A DNA stretch of 64,000 bases, from the NCBI GenBank assembly GCA_965261455.1, contig OZ253453.1, forward strand, positions 434,001-498,000, written 5' to 3'. Shown in pieces: positions 32,649 to 41,733 of the stretch. The stretch comes from DAOUKH01 sp965261455 (GTDB lineage Bacteria > Chloroflexota > Dehalococcoidia > SHYB01). The notes beneath the pieces were generated by a model. That model saw nothing but the letters and a program-made list of their open reading frames with translations. It did not search any database and was not told where the DNA came from. Numbering within the stretch: position 1 is the first letter of the stretch; each line of letters opens with the position of its first letter. The translations under genes and the position numbers were made by a program.

Positions 32649-34812
32649 ATGAAGCGGCTCTCCTTCGACCTTGTCGCCGCCGGCGTCGTCTTCCTCGCCG
32701 TCATTATCGTCCCACTCATCGTGACGACGGTCTTGGCGCAGTCGCCTGACTCCGATCCCGAGGAGGGTGGCGACGCGGGCCCCCGCTGCTTCTGGTTCGG
32801 GCACGAGTACATCTGCCCCCCCAAATCCAACACCGACGGACCCGCCGCCGCCCACGGCAACACCGTATATCCCACCCAACTGCAGCCTCCAGCTTTGGCT
32901 GTGCGACAGGCCGGACCCCACGGCTACGCCCAGGCCCACCCCGGTGCCGCCCAGGCCCACCCCGGTGCCGCCCACCAACACTCCGATACCGCCCACCAAC
33001 ACGCCGGTGCCGCCCACCAACACGCCGATACCGCCCACCAACACGCCGATACCGCCCACCAACACACCGGTGCCGCCCACCAACACGCCGGTACCGCCCA
33101 CCAACACGCCGGTACCGCCCACCAACACGCCCAGGCCAACCGCGACGGCCGTTCCGCTGGATGCTCCAGTGCTGACGGCCACGGCAGGGGTTAGATCGGC
33201 GACGTTGACGTGGACTCGCGTGGCTGCGGCTGAAGAGTACCTAGTCCAAGACCTCCACTATGAATGCGGCGGGAGAAGCGGACAGCGCTGCGCCGACCCC
33301 GTATCGTTCCAGACCTTATCCCGCGTCACGGGGCACGATGCGACGCTGCTGAAACTCGTGCCCCGCAGGTCGTATTCCTTCCGCGTGTGCAGCTCGCGGG
33401 TTCAAGGCGGCACGGAAGAGACGGCGTGCTCGTCGGTGGAGACCGTGATTATCCTGGATGATCCGACGGCGACGCCCACGCCCACGGCCACGACACCACC
33501 CACGCCGATACCTGAACCCACGCCGACCGAAACCCCGGTGCCCACGCCCACGCCGCTTCCTCTGCCGCCCGCGCCTTCTCTGAGCGTCACCGTACCTCCT
33601 CCCAACGGCGATGTTCACACCATTGACGTGTCATGGCCCGCCATCGACGGCGTCACGAGCTATGAGATTGCCTATGGGCCGACGCGTGGATCAGAGCGAT
33701 CGACGAGCATTCAGCAATCAACGTTCCTGAGCGTGGCACCGGGCTGCGGCGTTACCACCTACTTCAAGGGCCGGTCCCATGGCGACGACATCGACTACGC
33801 GGCAGACGGGGGGGATTGGTCCGGCGATCATGGGCCGCACGATACGGATGCATGTACACCGGGCCCCGTGCCGGGGCCCGTGCCGACGCCGCAACCTGTG
33901 CCGCCGACCTTCACCCTCTCGGTGTACTTTGGCGACAACAACGACTACATCACGAGCACCGAGACACCCGATTGGTTTGTGACGGAGACCGACACCATCA
34001 CGGTGCGGATCGAGGGCAGCAACCTGGCCGACTACACCTATAACATCACCCCGCATCCGGCCACCGGCTTCTATGTCGACGGCGGCTCGGGGTGCGGAGG
34101 CCAGAACCCGAACTGGCTACCGAACTGGCAGACCCTTGCGGGCGGCTCCTTACAGTTCAAGGCGATTCGCTGTGGAATTGGCGACGTCACGAACCTCGGC
34201 ATGGAGGTGAGGGCGCGGCCGGTCGGCGGCGGCGACGACATCCTCGTGGGGCGGACCGGCCACGTCCCGCAGGCGGGGCACCGTGACCCGCGGTCCGCCA
34301 CGTACCGGCTTGACTCTCTCAGCACCACACATCAGAGCACCGTAGAGCCGCACCTCGATGATGCGGACGACCTCTGGGACGACGCCATACGTAGGAGTGT
34401 TGGGCGGTCGTCGTACTTTACCGAAGTGACCGAGAACGAGGACGTCCCGATTGGTGCGTACCTCAGGGACGTTGGGCCGCAGGGGTGCCCGCCCGAAGCA
34501 TTGGCCTGTGTGAGGTACGTTATCGACCCCGCCAACTCGCACTTCACGTCCGCCGCAATGTGGTTCGCGTTCCCGCCGCGTCCCGCCGCGCAATGGACGG
34601 ACAACCGGGTGCTTGCGGAGAGAAATCCCCGTCGCATCTGGCTGCCGAAGGTCGCCCTCCACGAGTTCGGCCACGTCCCCGGCATCGGCGAAATGGAGCA
34701 CGGGTACGGCGTCATGCGCCAATATAACCGCAGGATCCTCACGCAATTGCCCCAGCCGGACGACATGAGGGCGTTCGTGGCCGTCGACAAGCCCCATACG
34801 CATCCGAGCTAG
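32649..34812 (+). pseudogene. Secreted stalked protein with FN3-like and metalloprotease-like regions, frameshifted at a C7 tract
   Basis: The signal-anchor part (MKRLSFDLVAAGVVFLAVII... to CFWFGHEYICP) is in one frame from 32649; the rest runs in the +1 frame to 34812. The switch lies at a run of seven C (32816-32822); with six C the frames join to ~720 aa. After the signal: Pro-rich part, eight PPTNTPx units, FN3-like beta domains (ATLTWTRVAAAEEYLVQ; TIDVSWPAIDGVTSYEIAYG), a second Thr/Pro linker, and near the C-terminus HEFGHVPGIGE-MEHGYGVM, close to a metzincin/matrixin HExxHxxGxx site with a following Met. It could be a sequencing error, decay, or a phase-variable switch. Followed 12 nt later by the stalked lipoprotein gene. 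Confidence 0.7.
32968..33135. repeat. Eight 21-bp tandem repeats (PPTNTPx stalk)
   Basis: Units such as CCGCCCACCAACACGCCGGT(G), each coding for PPTNTP plus V, I or R. Coding repeat, not CRISPR: no unique spacers. Confidence 0.9.
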
Positions 34813-34824
34813 AAGGTGGTCGTG

Positions 34825-36813
34825 ATGAACAACAGAATGCTCCTACTGGCGCTTGTGGCCTGCCTGCTGGCCCTGGCGTGCTCGGCGGACGGCGAAGGCG
34901 GCGAGGCCGACCACATCATTGCGTATCGCGGCTCAGAGATGTACGACGACTTCGTGGGGGCGTCGACCGCCTCGGTAGAGGAGCGCATCTGGCAGGCCGA
35001 CGTGATCGTTCGGGCCACCCTGGTGTCCGCCCAGGGCGACGTCCTCAACTTCCGGGCCGTCGAATACCTGAAGGGCACGGGCCCCGCAACCTTTACCGTG
35101 AGCGCCGCGACCGCCGGCCGCCCCACCCAATGGGACGACCGCGAGGCCGTGCTGTTCCTCGCGTCCGGAGGTACGCCAGGTGGCGCGGGCGGCGCAGGAC
35201 AAGGCGCGCCGCGCTCGGACGGCTCGACCACGACGACCTCGTTCGAGTTCGCCGACACCACGGCGTGGTCGTACTTCGGCGAGGCCCCGTCCGAATACGC
35301 CGGCACCCTGCCGGAGGGCTATGTCGTGGGTTCGCGGAACCCCGTCTGGTTGCCGTCGACGTCCGCGGGCGGCACCTCCGGCCAGCGCAGTGCGCCGTCG
35401 ACGGGCTACCAGCAGGGCGACGGCACCGACATCTCGCTCGCGGATCTGCGGCAGAAGATCGCGTGGGTCGAGGGCGGCGCTGGCATCGCCGGGTACGACG
35501 ACTGCATCGCCGCGAGTCTGGATAGCATCCGGTACTACCGTGACCTCGCGGCCTACGGGGAGCCGTGGGTCATAATGGAGGCCGACAAGGAGATCGACTC
35601 CGGGAAGCCCGGCGTCGTGATCTACGACCTGCCGTCGAGTTCCATCTTCGTGACGCCGACGCACTATATGAACTGGTGGCTCCATGGACAGGACGCCGGC
35701 CTCTTTAGCGTCCAGAACGTCGACGACGACACCGACCCGACGAACGGCTACCGCAGCACCATCACGACCGCCAGGCCGCTGCCAAGCGGCACCTATAGGT
35801 TCGTCGACCAGGCGCAGGCTCAAGACTACATCCCCTGCAACTTCCGGCCTGAGCATAAGATCGCGTGGGTCGTGACGGTGACGGCACCGGCGCAGACGGT
35901 CCACGAGGCGTTGTTCGACCCCGCCGCCATCGGCGCGGCGGTGGGCGCGGACAGCGCGAACGGGGTCGTCGAGCCGGCGGGGTTCACCGTCGGGGGCACG
36001 GCGACGACGCTCCAGGCGCTGAAGTGGGAAAGCGGCGTGGTAACGATGCAGCTGAGCCCCGCGGCATCGCTCTCGGGCTACGACATGGACGTCATCGAGC
36101 TGGACGGTTCCACATCGCTCACCCTCTCCGTGGCCGGCGCCACGTCGAACGCCGGGGGCACGCTGACGTGGGACGTCGCGACCCAGCCGTGGCATGACGG
36201 CGACCAGCTCATGTTGCGCCTTCGTACGGCGGGGACGCCTCCGCCCACCGCTACGCCCACGGCCACTCCCGGCCCTACACCTACACCCACGGCTACGCCG
36301 GAGGCCACAGCCACGCCGGAGCCTACCGCCACACCGGAGGCCACCGCTACACCGGAGCCTACCGCTACACCGGAGCCTACCGCTACGCCCGAACCGACGG
36401 CCACGCCGGAGCCTACCGCTACGCCGGAGCCGACGGCCACGCCCGAGCCGACGGCTACGCCCGACCCTGACGGCGCATCGGTCACCGTGACCCTCAGCCT
36501 GCGGCCGCTGGTGGGCACGAACCGCAACTTAGTCAACATCACGGTCGAGTGGACCGACCCCGACGCCTGCGACAGCCGGTACCTGGTCGGGGTGTACCAC
36601 ACCGAGGAGCTTCGGAGCCTCGTCAGAAACCTGGGCTTCCATCCCGCCCCGGCCACAACCACGGTCTACCAAGAGACGGGCTGGTTGATGCGTGGCCTAA
36701 CCGACGACTGGTGGGTCGGCGTGACATGCGCCCCTAGCGATGGATCAGATTGGACGGTTGTTGGCAAGGCCTCGCTCCTAGCGGCCCTCCCCAGCGACTC
36801 CGACGACGGCTAG
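34825..36813 (+). CDS. Stalked secreted lipoprotein, function unknown
   Basis: 662 aa. Signal peptide with lipobox LLALAC; N-terminal domain of ~150 residues (SVEERIWQADVIVRATLVSAQGDVL), a long middle region of beta-rich sequence (GVVIYDLPSSSIFVTPTHYMNWW), then ~80 residues of TATPEP/TATPEA repeats (36241-36471), and a C-terminal FN3-like domain (VTLSLRPLVGTNRNLVNITVEW). Start at ATG 34825 (AAGGTGG upstream) rather than GTG 34816. Twelve nt after the metalloprotease-like gene, so co-expressed; both look designed for the cell surface. Confidence 0.75.
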   Translation: MNNRMLLLALVACLLALACSADGEGGEADHIIAYRGSEMYDDFVGASTASVEERIWQADVIVRATLVSAQGDVLNFRAVEYLKGTGPATFTVSAATAGRPTQWDDREAVLFLASGGTPGGAGGAGQGAPRSDGSTTTTSFEFADTTAWSYFGEAPSEYAGTLPEGYVVGSRNPVWLPSTSAGGTSGQRSAPSTGYQQGDGTDISLADLRQKIAWVEGGAGIAGYDDCIAASLDSIRYYRDLAAYGEPWVIMEADKEIDSGKPGVVIYDLPSSSIFVTPTHYMNWWLHGQDAGLFSVQNVDDDTDPTNGYRSTITTARPLPSGTYRFVDQAQAQDYIPCNFRPEHKIAWVVTVTAPAQTVHEALFDPAAIGAAVGADSANGVVEPAGFTVGGTATTLQALKWESGVVTMQLSPAASLSGYDMDVIELDGSTSLTLSVAGATSNAGGTLTWDVATQPWHDGDQLMLRLRTAGTPPPTATPTATPGPTPTPTATPEATATPEPTATPEATATPEPTATPEPTATPEPTATPEPTATPEPTATPEPTATPDPDGASVTVTLSLRPLVGTNRNLVNITVEWTDPDACDSRYLVGVYHTEELRSLVRNLGFHPAPATTTVYQETGWLMRGLTDDWWVGVTCAPSDGSDWTVVGKASLLAALPSDSDDG

Positions 36814-36942
36814 CGGCCGGCGGCGTTGGGCGCAACGGTGGCGCGGTGCGGCGGGGCGGGGCGTTGGGGCGCTAACGGCAAGCCGGGCGGTTTGCGGTGC
36901 TCCCCCTACGGACAGAGGCCGGAGCAATCGGGGCGGTAGGGC

Positions 36943-38445
36943 CTAGCCGCCGAGCTTGAGCTTCACGTCGATGCCTCCGTCGCTTATCGTCACCCTGTCG
37001 ACGACTTGGGCGAGGAGTAGCCGCTTCTCGTTGACCGCGGCCTCGTCCCAAACCTCGGCCAGGGCATCGACGGCCTTCGCGGCGCGTTCTCCCGCGGTGG
37101 TGCCGTCGGCGTCGCCGCGCCCGCCGCCGTCGAGCTGCCGGAGTTTGTCGGCGGCCTCGAGCCGTTCGTCGATGAGCTCGGCGGCGCGGCGCTCGAAGTT
37201 CTCCAGACTTGCGCGGTCTCGGCCGACGGCCTGCGCTGCCTGCTTGATCCGGCGTTCGGTCGATTTCAGTTTCACTTCGATCTGGACGCGCTCCTTGCGC
37301 AGCGCCTGCGCCGACGCGGCGGGCCGCCGCCCCTTGAGCCCTGCGATGCGGTTGCGCTGGCCGCGGAGCTTCTCGAGGACGTCGTTCTCAAGGTCCTGGG
37401 CGCGCGTGGTGTGGTACTGGCACATGCTCTGGTTGGTGCGTGCCTGGCACTGATAATAGTAGTACTGCTTCTCCGTCTTCACGCCGTCCTTGCGTCGCGT
37501 CCACGACTGGCGTCGGGTGACGCCGACCATGCGCTTGTCGTCCTGGCCGCAGAAGCCGCAATAGATCATGCCCGAAAGCAGGAACGGCTTGGACTGCGAC
37601 TTCCCGCGCTTCGGCTTGCGCTCGTCTAAGGTGGCTTGCGCCCAGCGGAACATGTCGGGCGTCACGATGGGGGGGTGGCTGCCGGGGACCCGCAGGCCGA
37701 AGCGGCTGTAGGTGCCCAAGTAGGCGCGGTTGCGCAGGATGTCGCGGACGGTGACCAGGCTCCAGGCGCCGCCCTTCCGTGTAGGGATGCCCGTCTCGTT
37801 GAGGCGCCGGACGATCAGCCGTATGCCCAAGTTGTTTTGTGTGTAAAGGGTGTAGATGAGCTTGACCGTCTCGGCTTCTTTTTCGTGGACTTCGAGCTTA
37901 CGGTTCTTTCCGATACGGTAGCCGTAGGGAGGTTTCCCCAGGCCCTCCCCGCGAATCGCCCGGTTCCGCATTGCCTTCTTGATGCGCTCGCCGATGTTCG
38001 CCGATCCGGGAACGCGCGGCCACACGCTCACCGCGAGCAGTTTGGCGTCGATGACGCCCTGCCCGATCACTTCGACGCGGCCGCCGAGACGCTCGATTTC
38101 GAGGGCGGCGAGGGCGGCGTCCTCGGGCCGCGGGCCGAACACGTCGAGGGCCTGCGCCACGACGACGACATCGCCGTCCGACCCCGCGACGTAGTCGAGC
38201 AGGTCGCGATAGTCCGCTTGGTCGCCGGCCTTGGCGGTGAGCAGCACACCGGCGTCGGCGCCGATGCGACCGCAGAACTCCTGGAAGGCTTCCTCCTGTT
38301 CAAGGGAGGGCCGGTCAGGCTCGGCGGCGGGGTCGGCGGGGAAGTACCCCACGGCCTTCACTGTGCCTGGCACGGCCCGCGCTCCGAACTCGGACTCCGC
38401 CTTTTGCTCCGCGGCGTTCTGCGCCATCGTGCGCCGCATCATCAT
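36943..38445 (-). CDS. Large serine recombinase-family protein lacking catalytic residues
   Basis: 500 aa. Recombinase domain (PF07508) KKAMRNRAIRGEGLGKPPYGYRI...LNETGIPTRKGGAWS, zinc ribbon (CGFCG...CQAR...C) and a C-terminal coiled coil (ERVQIEVKLKSTERRIKQ). The N-terminal resolvase-like part (VKAVGYFPADPAAEPDRPS; VVVVAQALDVFGPRPED) lacks the YxRVS catalytic serine and the DRxxR arginines. The frame is intact over 500 codons, and there are no att-like repeats or phage genes nearby, so it is probably a domesticated DNA-binding protein rather than a mobile-element relic. Start ATG at 38445. Confidence 0.82.
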   Translation of the reverse strand: MMMRRTMAQNAAEQKAESEFGARAVPGTVKAVGYFPADPAAEPDRPSLEQEEAFQEFCGRIGADAGVLLTAKAGDQADYRDLLDYVAGSDGDVVVVAQALDVFGPRPEDAALAALEIERLGGRVEVIGQGVIDAKLLAVSVWPRVPGSANIGERIKKAMRNRAIRGEGLGKPPYGYRIGKNRKLEVHEKEAETVKLIYTLYTQNNLGIRLIVRRLNETGIPTRKGGAWSLVTVRDILRNRAYLGTYSRFGLRVPGSHPPIVTPDMFRWAQATLDERKPKRGKSQSKPFLLSGMIYCGFCGQDDKRMVGVTRRQSWTRRKDGVKTEKQYYYYQCQARTNQSMCQYHTTRAQDLENDVLEKLRGQRNRIAGLKGRRPAASAQALRKERVQIEVKLKSTERRIKQAAQAVGRDRASLENFERRAAELIDERLEAADKLRQLDGGGRGDADGTTAGERAAKAVDALAEVWDEAAVNEKRLLLAQVVDRVTISDGGIDVKLKLGG

Positions 38446-38502
38446 ACGTTCACAACCTTTCGCGTCCGCGCCGTCCGGTCCGGGCCCCGGCGCGGTTAGG
38501 GG

Positions 38503-39201
38503 TTAGGTGTAGAGAAGCCGGCCGCAACTATTGCAGGCGACCAAGTCTTGCCCCCCGCGCACCCGCTGCGCGTGGGCTTGGGGGAGCTCCACGCGGCACT
38601 CGGAGCACGACGATCCTCGCAGCTTGGCGAGCCCGGTGCCGCCCTTCTTGGCGGCGATCCGTTGGTAGGTCTGCCGCAGCGCCGGGGGGACGGCCGCCTC
38701 GGACTCGGCGCGCGCTGCTTCGAGCGAGGGCAGGGCGGCGCTGATCTCCCGCCGCTCAGTTCCCATCGCGGCCTGCGCGGCGCTCCATTCCCCTTCGAGC
38801 TTCGCGGCGGCGCTTTCGCGTGCATCGACGATGGGCCGGGCGCGCTCGACCTTCTCCATCGCGTCGAGCGTAGTTTCTTCGAGGTCGTTTTGGCGCTTCT
38901 TGAGGTTCTCGATCTCGCGTTGCAGCGTTTCGAGCTCACGGGGATTGGTGACCTGATTCCCCATGAGCCGCCGCTCGACTTGCACAATACGGTCGCGGGT
39001 CTGATCGACGTCCCACTCGACCGACTTCTGATCGGTCTCGAGCTTGCGGAACTGCGTGTGCGTCCGTTCGAGGACGGTCCGGGCCTGCCGCAGCTCCTGA
39101 CTGTCGTTCATCAGAGCTTCGATCTCGGCCAGCCGACGCTTCTTCGACTGGAGTTCGGTATCGAGCCGCTGGAGCTCGATGAGCTCCTTGACGCCTTCCA
39201 C
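38503..39201 (-). CDS. C4-type zinc-ribbon coiled-coil protein (CT398/DUF164-like)
   Basis: 232 aa. Long antiparallel coiled coil over ~170 residues (ELIELQRLDTELQSKKRRLAEIE...) and a C-terminal zinc ribbon C-S-E-C...C-N-S-C (GSSCSECRVELP; DLVACNSCGRLLY). Family proteins are tethering/chaperone-like, linked to flagella or secretion in other bacteria; role here unknown. Start GTG at 39201 (VEGVKEL) with GGGGGA upstream; the ATG at 39285 adds a poor extension. Confidence 0.88.
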   Translation of the reverse strand: MEGVKELIELQRLDTELQSKKRRLAEIEALMNDSQELRQARTVLERTHTQFRKLETDQKSVEWDVDQTRDRIVQVERRLMGNQVTNPRELETLQREIENLKKRQNDLEETTLDAMEKVERARPIVDARESAAAKLEGEWSAAQAAMGTERREISAALPSLEAARAESEAAVPPALRQTYQRIAAKKGGTGLAKLRGSSCSECRVELPQAHAQRVRGGQDLVACNSCGRLLYT

Positions 39202-39434
39202 GTAACAATCCCCCGTGTTTCGTGTGTAGGGAGGGAGATCCGGCGGGCCAACGTCATTGTAGGAGCCCGAAATTCGCCGTGTCAACGAGAAAGGCCACGA
39301 ATTTTGCGTTAACCTTGGCCGCTTTCCATCCGTCGATTTGCCAATGGCCGCTCCGGGCCGTACATGGCCTAGAATGGCCTCGACGGAAGCGAAAGAGGGC
39401 GCTCCGTTCGCAACATAACGGGGGAGTGGAGCTT

Positions 39435-40214
39435 ATGCCGGATTCACAAAGGGCGTTCGAAGGGTGCGTCGCGATCGTAACTGGAAGCAGCCGCGGCATC
39501 GGACGGGCGATCGCCGTCGAGCTTGCCGAGCAGGGCGCCGACATCGTGGTGGCTGCCCGCCGCGAACCCGTCCCAGGGACCATCGAGGAGACGGCGGCGA
39601 TGGTGGAGGAACGGGGCCGCCGTGCCCTGCCGGTGGACCTCGACGTCACCGACGAGGCCGCGGTGATGTCGATGATGGACGAGACGCTGCGGCGCTTCGG
39701 CCGGATCGACATGCTGATCAACAACGCGGGCACGAACTGGTCGACACCGGTGGCCGACTTCCCGCGGTCCCGCTGGGAGCTCGTGCTGCGGGTGAACGCC
39801 CTCGGCTCGTTCGTCTGCTCGAAGGTGGTGCTGCCGCATATGACGGAGCGAGGATCGGGGCACATCGTCAACATTTCGTCCATCGCCGCGGTGCGGATGC
39901 GAGCCGAGACCAGCGCCTACACCGCCTCGAAGGCTGCGTTGGAGGGCCTCACCGGGGTGCTCGCCCGCGAGGTGCAGCCGCATGGGATCTGCGTCAATGC
40001 GCTGCGGGTGGAAGGGAACATCGAGACGCCGGGCACGACAATGCTCCTGAAACTGAAGCCCGACAGGGCCATGTGGCCTCCCGAGATCGTGGCGGAAGCG
40101 GTGTCGTATATCTGCCGGCAGCCGTTCCCCTTCACCGGTCAGGTGCGGACCATCGCGTCGCTGCGGCGCTTCTCGCCGCGCCTCGACGAAATGCTGCGGT
40201 CGGCGGGGGTGTGA
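39435..40214 (+). CDS. Short-chain dehydrogenase/reductase (SDR)
   Basis: 259 aa, classical SDR length. TGSSRGIGRAIA cofactor motif, NNAG, catalytic Ser in NISSIAAV and Y-x-x-x-K in SAYTASKAAL. NAD(P)-dependent alcohol/ketone oxidoreductase of unknown substrate. Start ATG at 39435 (MPDSQRAFEG) after GGAGTGGAG; a long in-frame extension upstream is non-coding. TAGAAT at 39370 could be its -10. Transcribed away from the zinc-ribbon gene. Confidence 0.92.
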   Translation: MPDSQRAFEGCVAIVTGSSRGIGRAIAVELAEQGADIVVAARREPVPGTIEETAAMVEERGRRALPVDLDVTDEAAVMSMMDETLRRFGRIDMLINNAGTNWSTPVADFPRSRWELVLRVNALGSFVCSKVVLPHMTERGSGHIVNISSIAAVRMRAETSAYTASKAALEGLTGVLAREVQPHGICVNALRVEGNIETPGTTMLLKLKPDRAMWPPEIVAEAVSYICRQPFPFTGQVRTIASLRRFSPRLDEMLRSAGV

Positions 40215-40293
40215 CACCGGGGTATTCCGCGTCCCGCCCTCCGCTCGCTACCATGCGCCGCAAACTCACCGTGAACGGGTGGAGGCGGCTTCC

Positions 40294-41652
40294 ATGGCGA
40301 CCACGAGCGTACGGCCAAAGAGGAACGGGCGCGCAGAGTACGTCTGCCGCGCGTGCGGTGCGGCCACACCGAAGTGGCTCGGCCGCTGCGCCGACTGCGG
40401 CGAGTGGAACTCGCTGACGGCCCGCGAGTCCGCCGCATCCCCCCGAGCCCTCGACGTCGATTCCATCGACCTAGCCGACGTGAACGCCGCCGAGTTCGAC
40501 CGGCTGCGGCTGTCGGGCGGCGAGGTGAACCGCGTCCTCGGCGGCGGAATCGTCCGCGGGTCGCTGGTGCTGGTCGGGGGCGACCCGGGGGTCGGCAAGT
40601 CGACGCTGTTGCTGCAGATCGCGGATGAGGTGGCACGAGAGCACGGCCCGGCGGCGTACGTCTCGGGAGAAGAGTCGCCGCACCAGATCAAGCTACGGGC
40701 CGACCGTCTCGGCGTCGTCGGCCGGGGGCTGCGGGTGATCGCGGAGACCGACCTCGACGCCGTGCTCGGCTCGGTCCGAGACGCGTCGCTGCTGATCATA
40801 GACTCGGTGCAGACGATGTTCGTGCGCGACGCGCAGGCGGCACCGGGGAGCGTGGCTCAAGTGCGCGAGTGCGCGCTCCGCCTACTGCAATGGGCCAAAA
40901 CCTCGGGCGTGCCGGTGCTCATCGCGGGGCACGTGACCAAGGACGGCGCGATCGCGGGGCCGCGTCTGCTGGAGCACATGGTCGACGTCGTGCTCTACCT
41001 GGAAGGCGAGGGGACCACGACGTACCGCATCCTGCGCGGCGTGAAGAACCGGTTTGGCTCTACGAGCGAGGTGGGAATCTTCGAGATGCGCGACGCCGGC
41101 CTCGTCGAGGTGGAGAATGCCTCCGAGGTCTTCCTGGTGCGCCGTGAGCGCGCCGGCCCCGGCTCGGTGATCGTGCCCACCATGGAAGGCACACGCCCGC
41201 TGCTCGTCGAGGTGCAGGCGTTGGCGACGCCGACCGCCTCGCCCGCGCCCCGACGCATCGCCAACGGCTTCGACGGCGCTCGTCTCGCGCTGCTCACCGC
41301 CGTCCTGAGCAAGCACGCGAGGATGAACCTTTCCTCCTGCGACGTCTTCGTCAACGTCGTAGGCGGGCTTCGCATCACTGAGCCGGCCGCCGACCTCGGC
41401 GTCGCGCTCGCCATTGCGTCGAGCCTGCGGGACGCGCCGGTAACGCGCGGCCGCGTCGCCGCCGGCGAGGTGGGCCTCAGCGGCGAGCTCCGCCCTGTGA
41501 CGCAGATGGACCGGCGCATCCGTGAGGCAAGGACGCTCGGCTTCGACTCGTGCCTCGTGCCCGCCTCCTCCGTCGAGCCCACCGAGACCGGTGCCGGCTT
41601 CGACCTCGCGCAGGCGGCCACCCTGCGCGAGGCGATCGACCTCGCGCTCTGA
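40294..41652 (+). CDS. radA: DNA repair protein RadA
   Basis: 452 aa. N-terminal zinc finger CRAC...CADC, Walker A GGDPGVGKST, Walker B LLIIDSVQTMF, RadA signature KNRFGS, and C-terminal Lon-like domain (RLALLTAVLSKHARMNLSSCDVFVNVVGG; SGELRPV). RadA drives branch migration of recombination intermediates. Start chosen at ATG 40294 with GGAGG at 8 nt; the upstream ATG/GTG at 40279 is in frame. Confidence 0.96.
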   Translation: MATTSVRPKRNGRAEYVCRACGAATPKWLGRCADCGEWNSLTARESAASPRALDVDSIDLADVNAAEFDRLRLSGGEVNRVLGGGIVRGSLVLVGGDPGVGKSTLLLQIADEVAREHGPAAYVSGEESPHQIKLRADRLGVVGRGLRVIAETDLDAVLGSVRDASLLIIDSVQTMFVRDAQAAPGSVAQVRECALRLLQWAKTSGVPVLIAGHVTKDGAIAGPRLLEHMVDVVLYLEGEGTTTYRILRGVKNRFGSTSEVGIFEMRDAGLVEVENASEVFLVRRERAGPGSVIVPTMEGTRPLLVEVQALATPTASPAPRRIANGFDGARLALLTAVLSKHARMNLSSCDVFVNVVGGLRITEPAADLGVALAIASSLRDAPVTRGRVAAGEVGLSGELRPVTQMDRRIREARTLGFDSCLVPASSVEPTETGAGFDLAQAATLREAIDLAL

Positions 41653-41671
41653 TCGGCGCTCACGTGGCTGG

Positions 41672-41701
41672 TTGACCTCGAAATCGAGGCGCGCCTAGAA
41701 T
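41672..41701 (+). promoter_or_regulatory. Promoter of the amidohydrolase gene
   Basis: TTGACC, 18-nt spacer, TAGAAT, 33 nt before the ATG at 41734. Confidence 0.55.
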
Positions 41702-41733
41702 CGGGCCGAGCCGTCTGCTCAGGAGGCGCCCCG

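Noticed and set aside
36943..38445. Active integrase of a prophage or integrative element
   Set aside because: Catalytic motifs are missing and no phage, conjugation or attachment features flank it.
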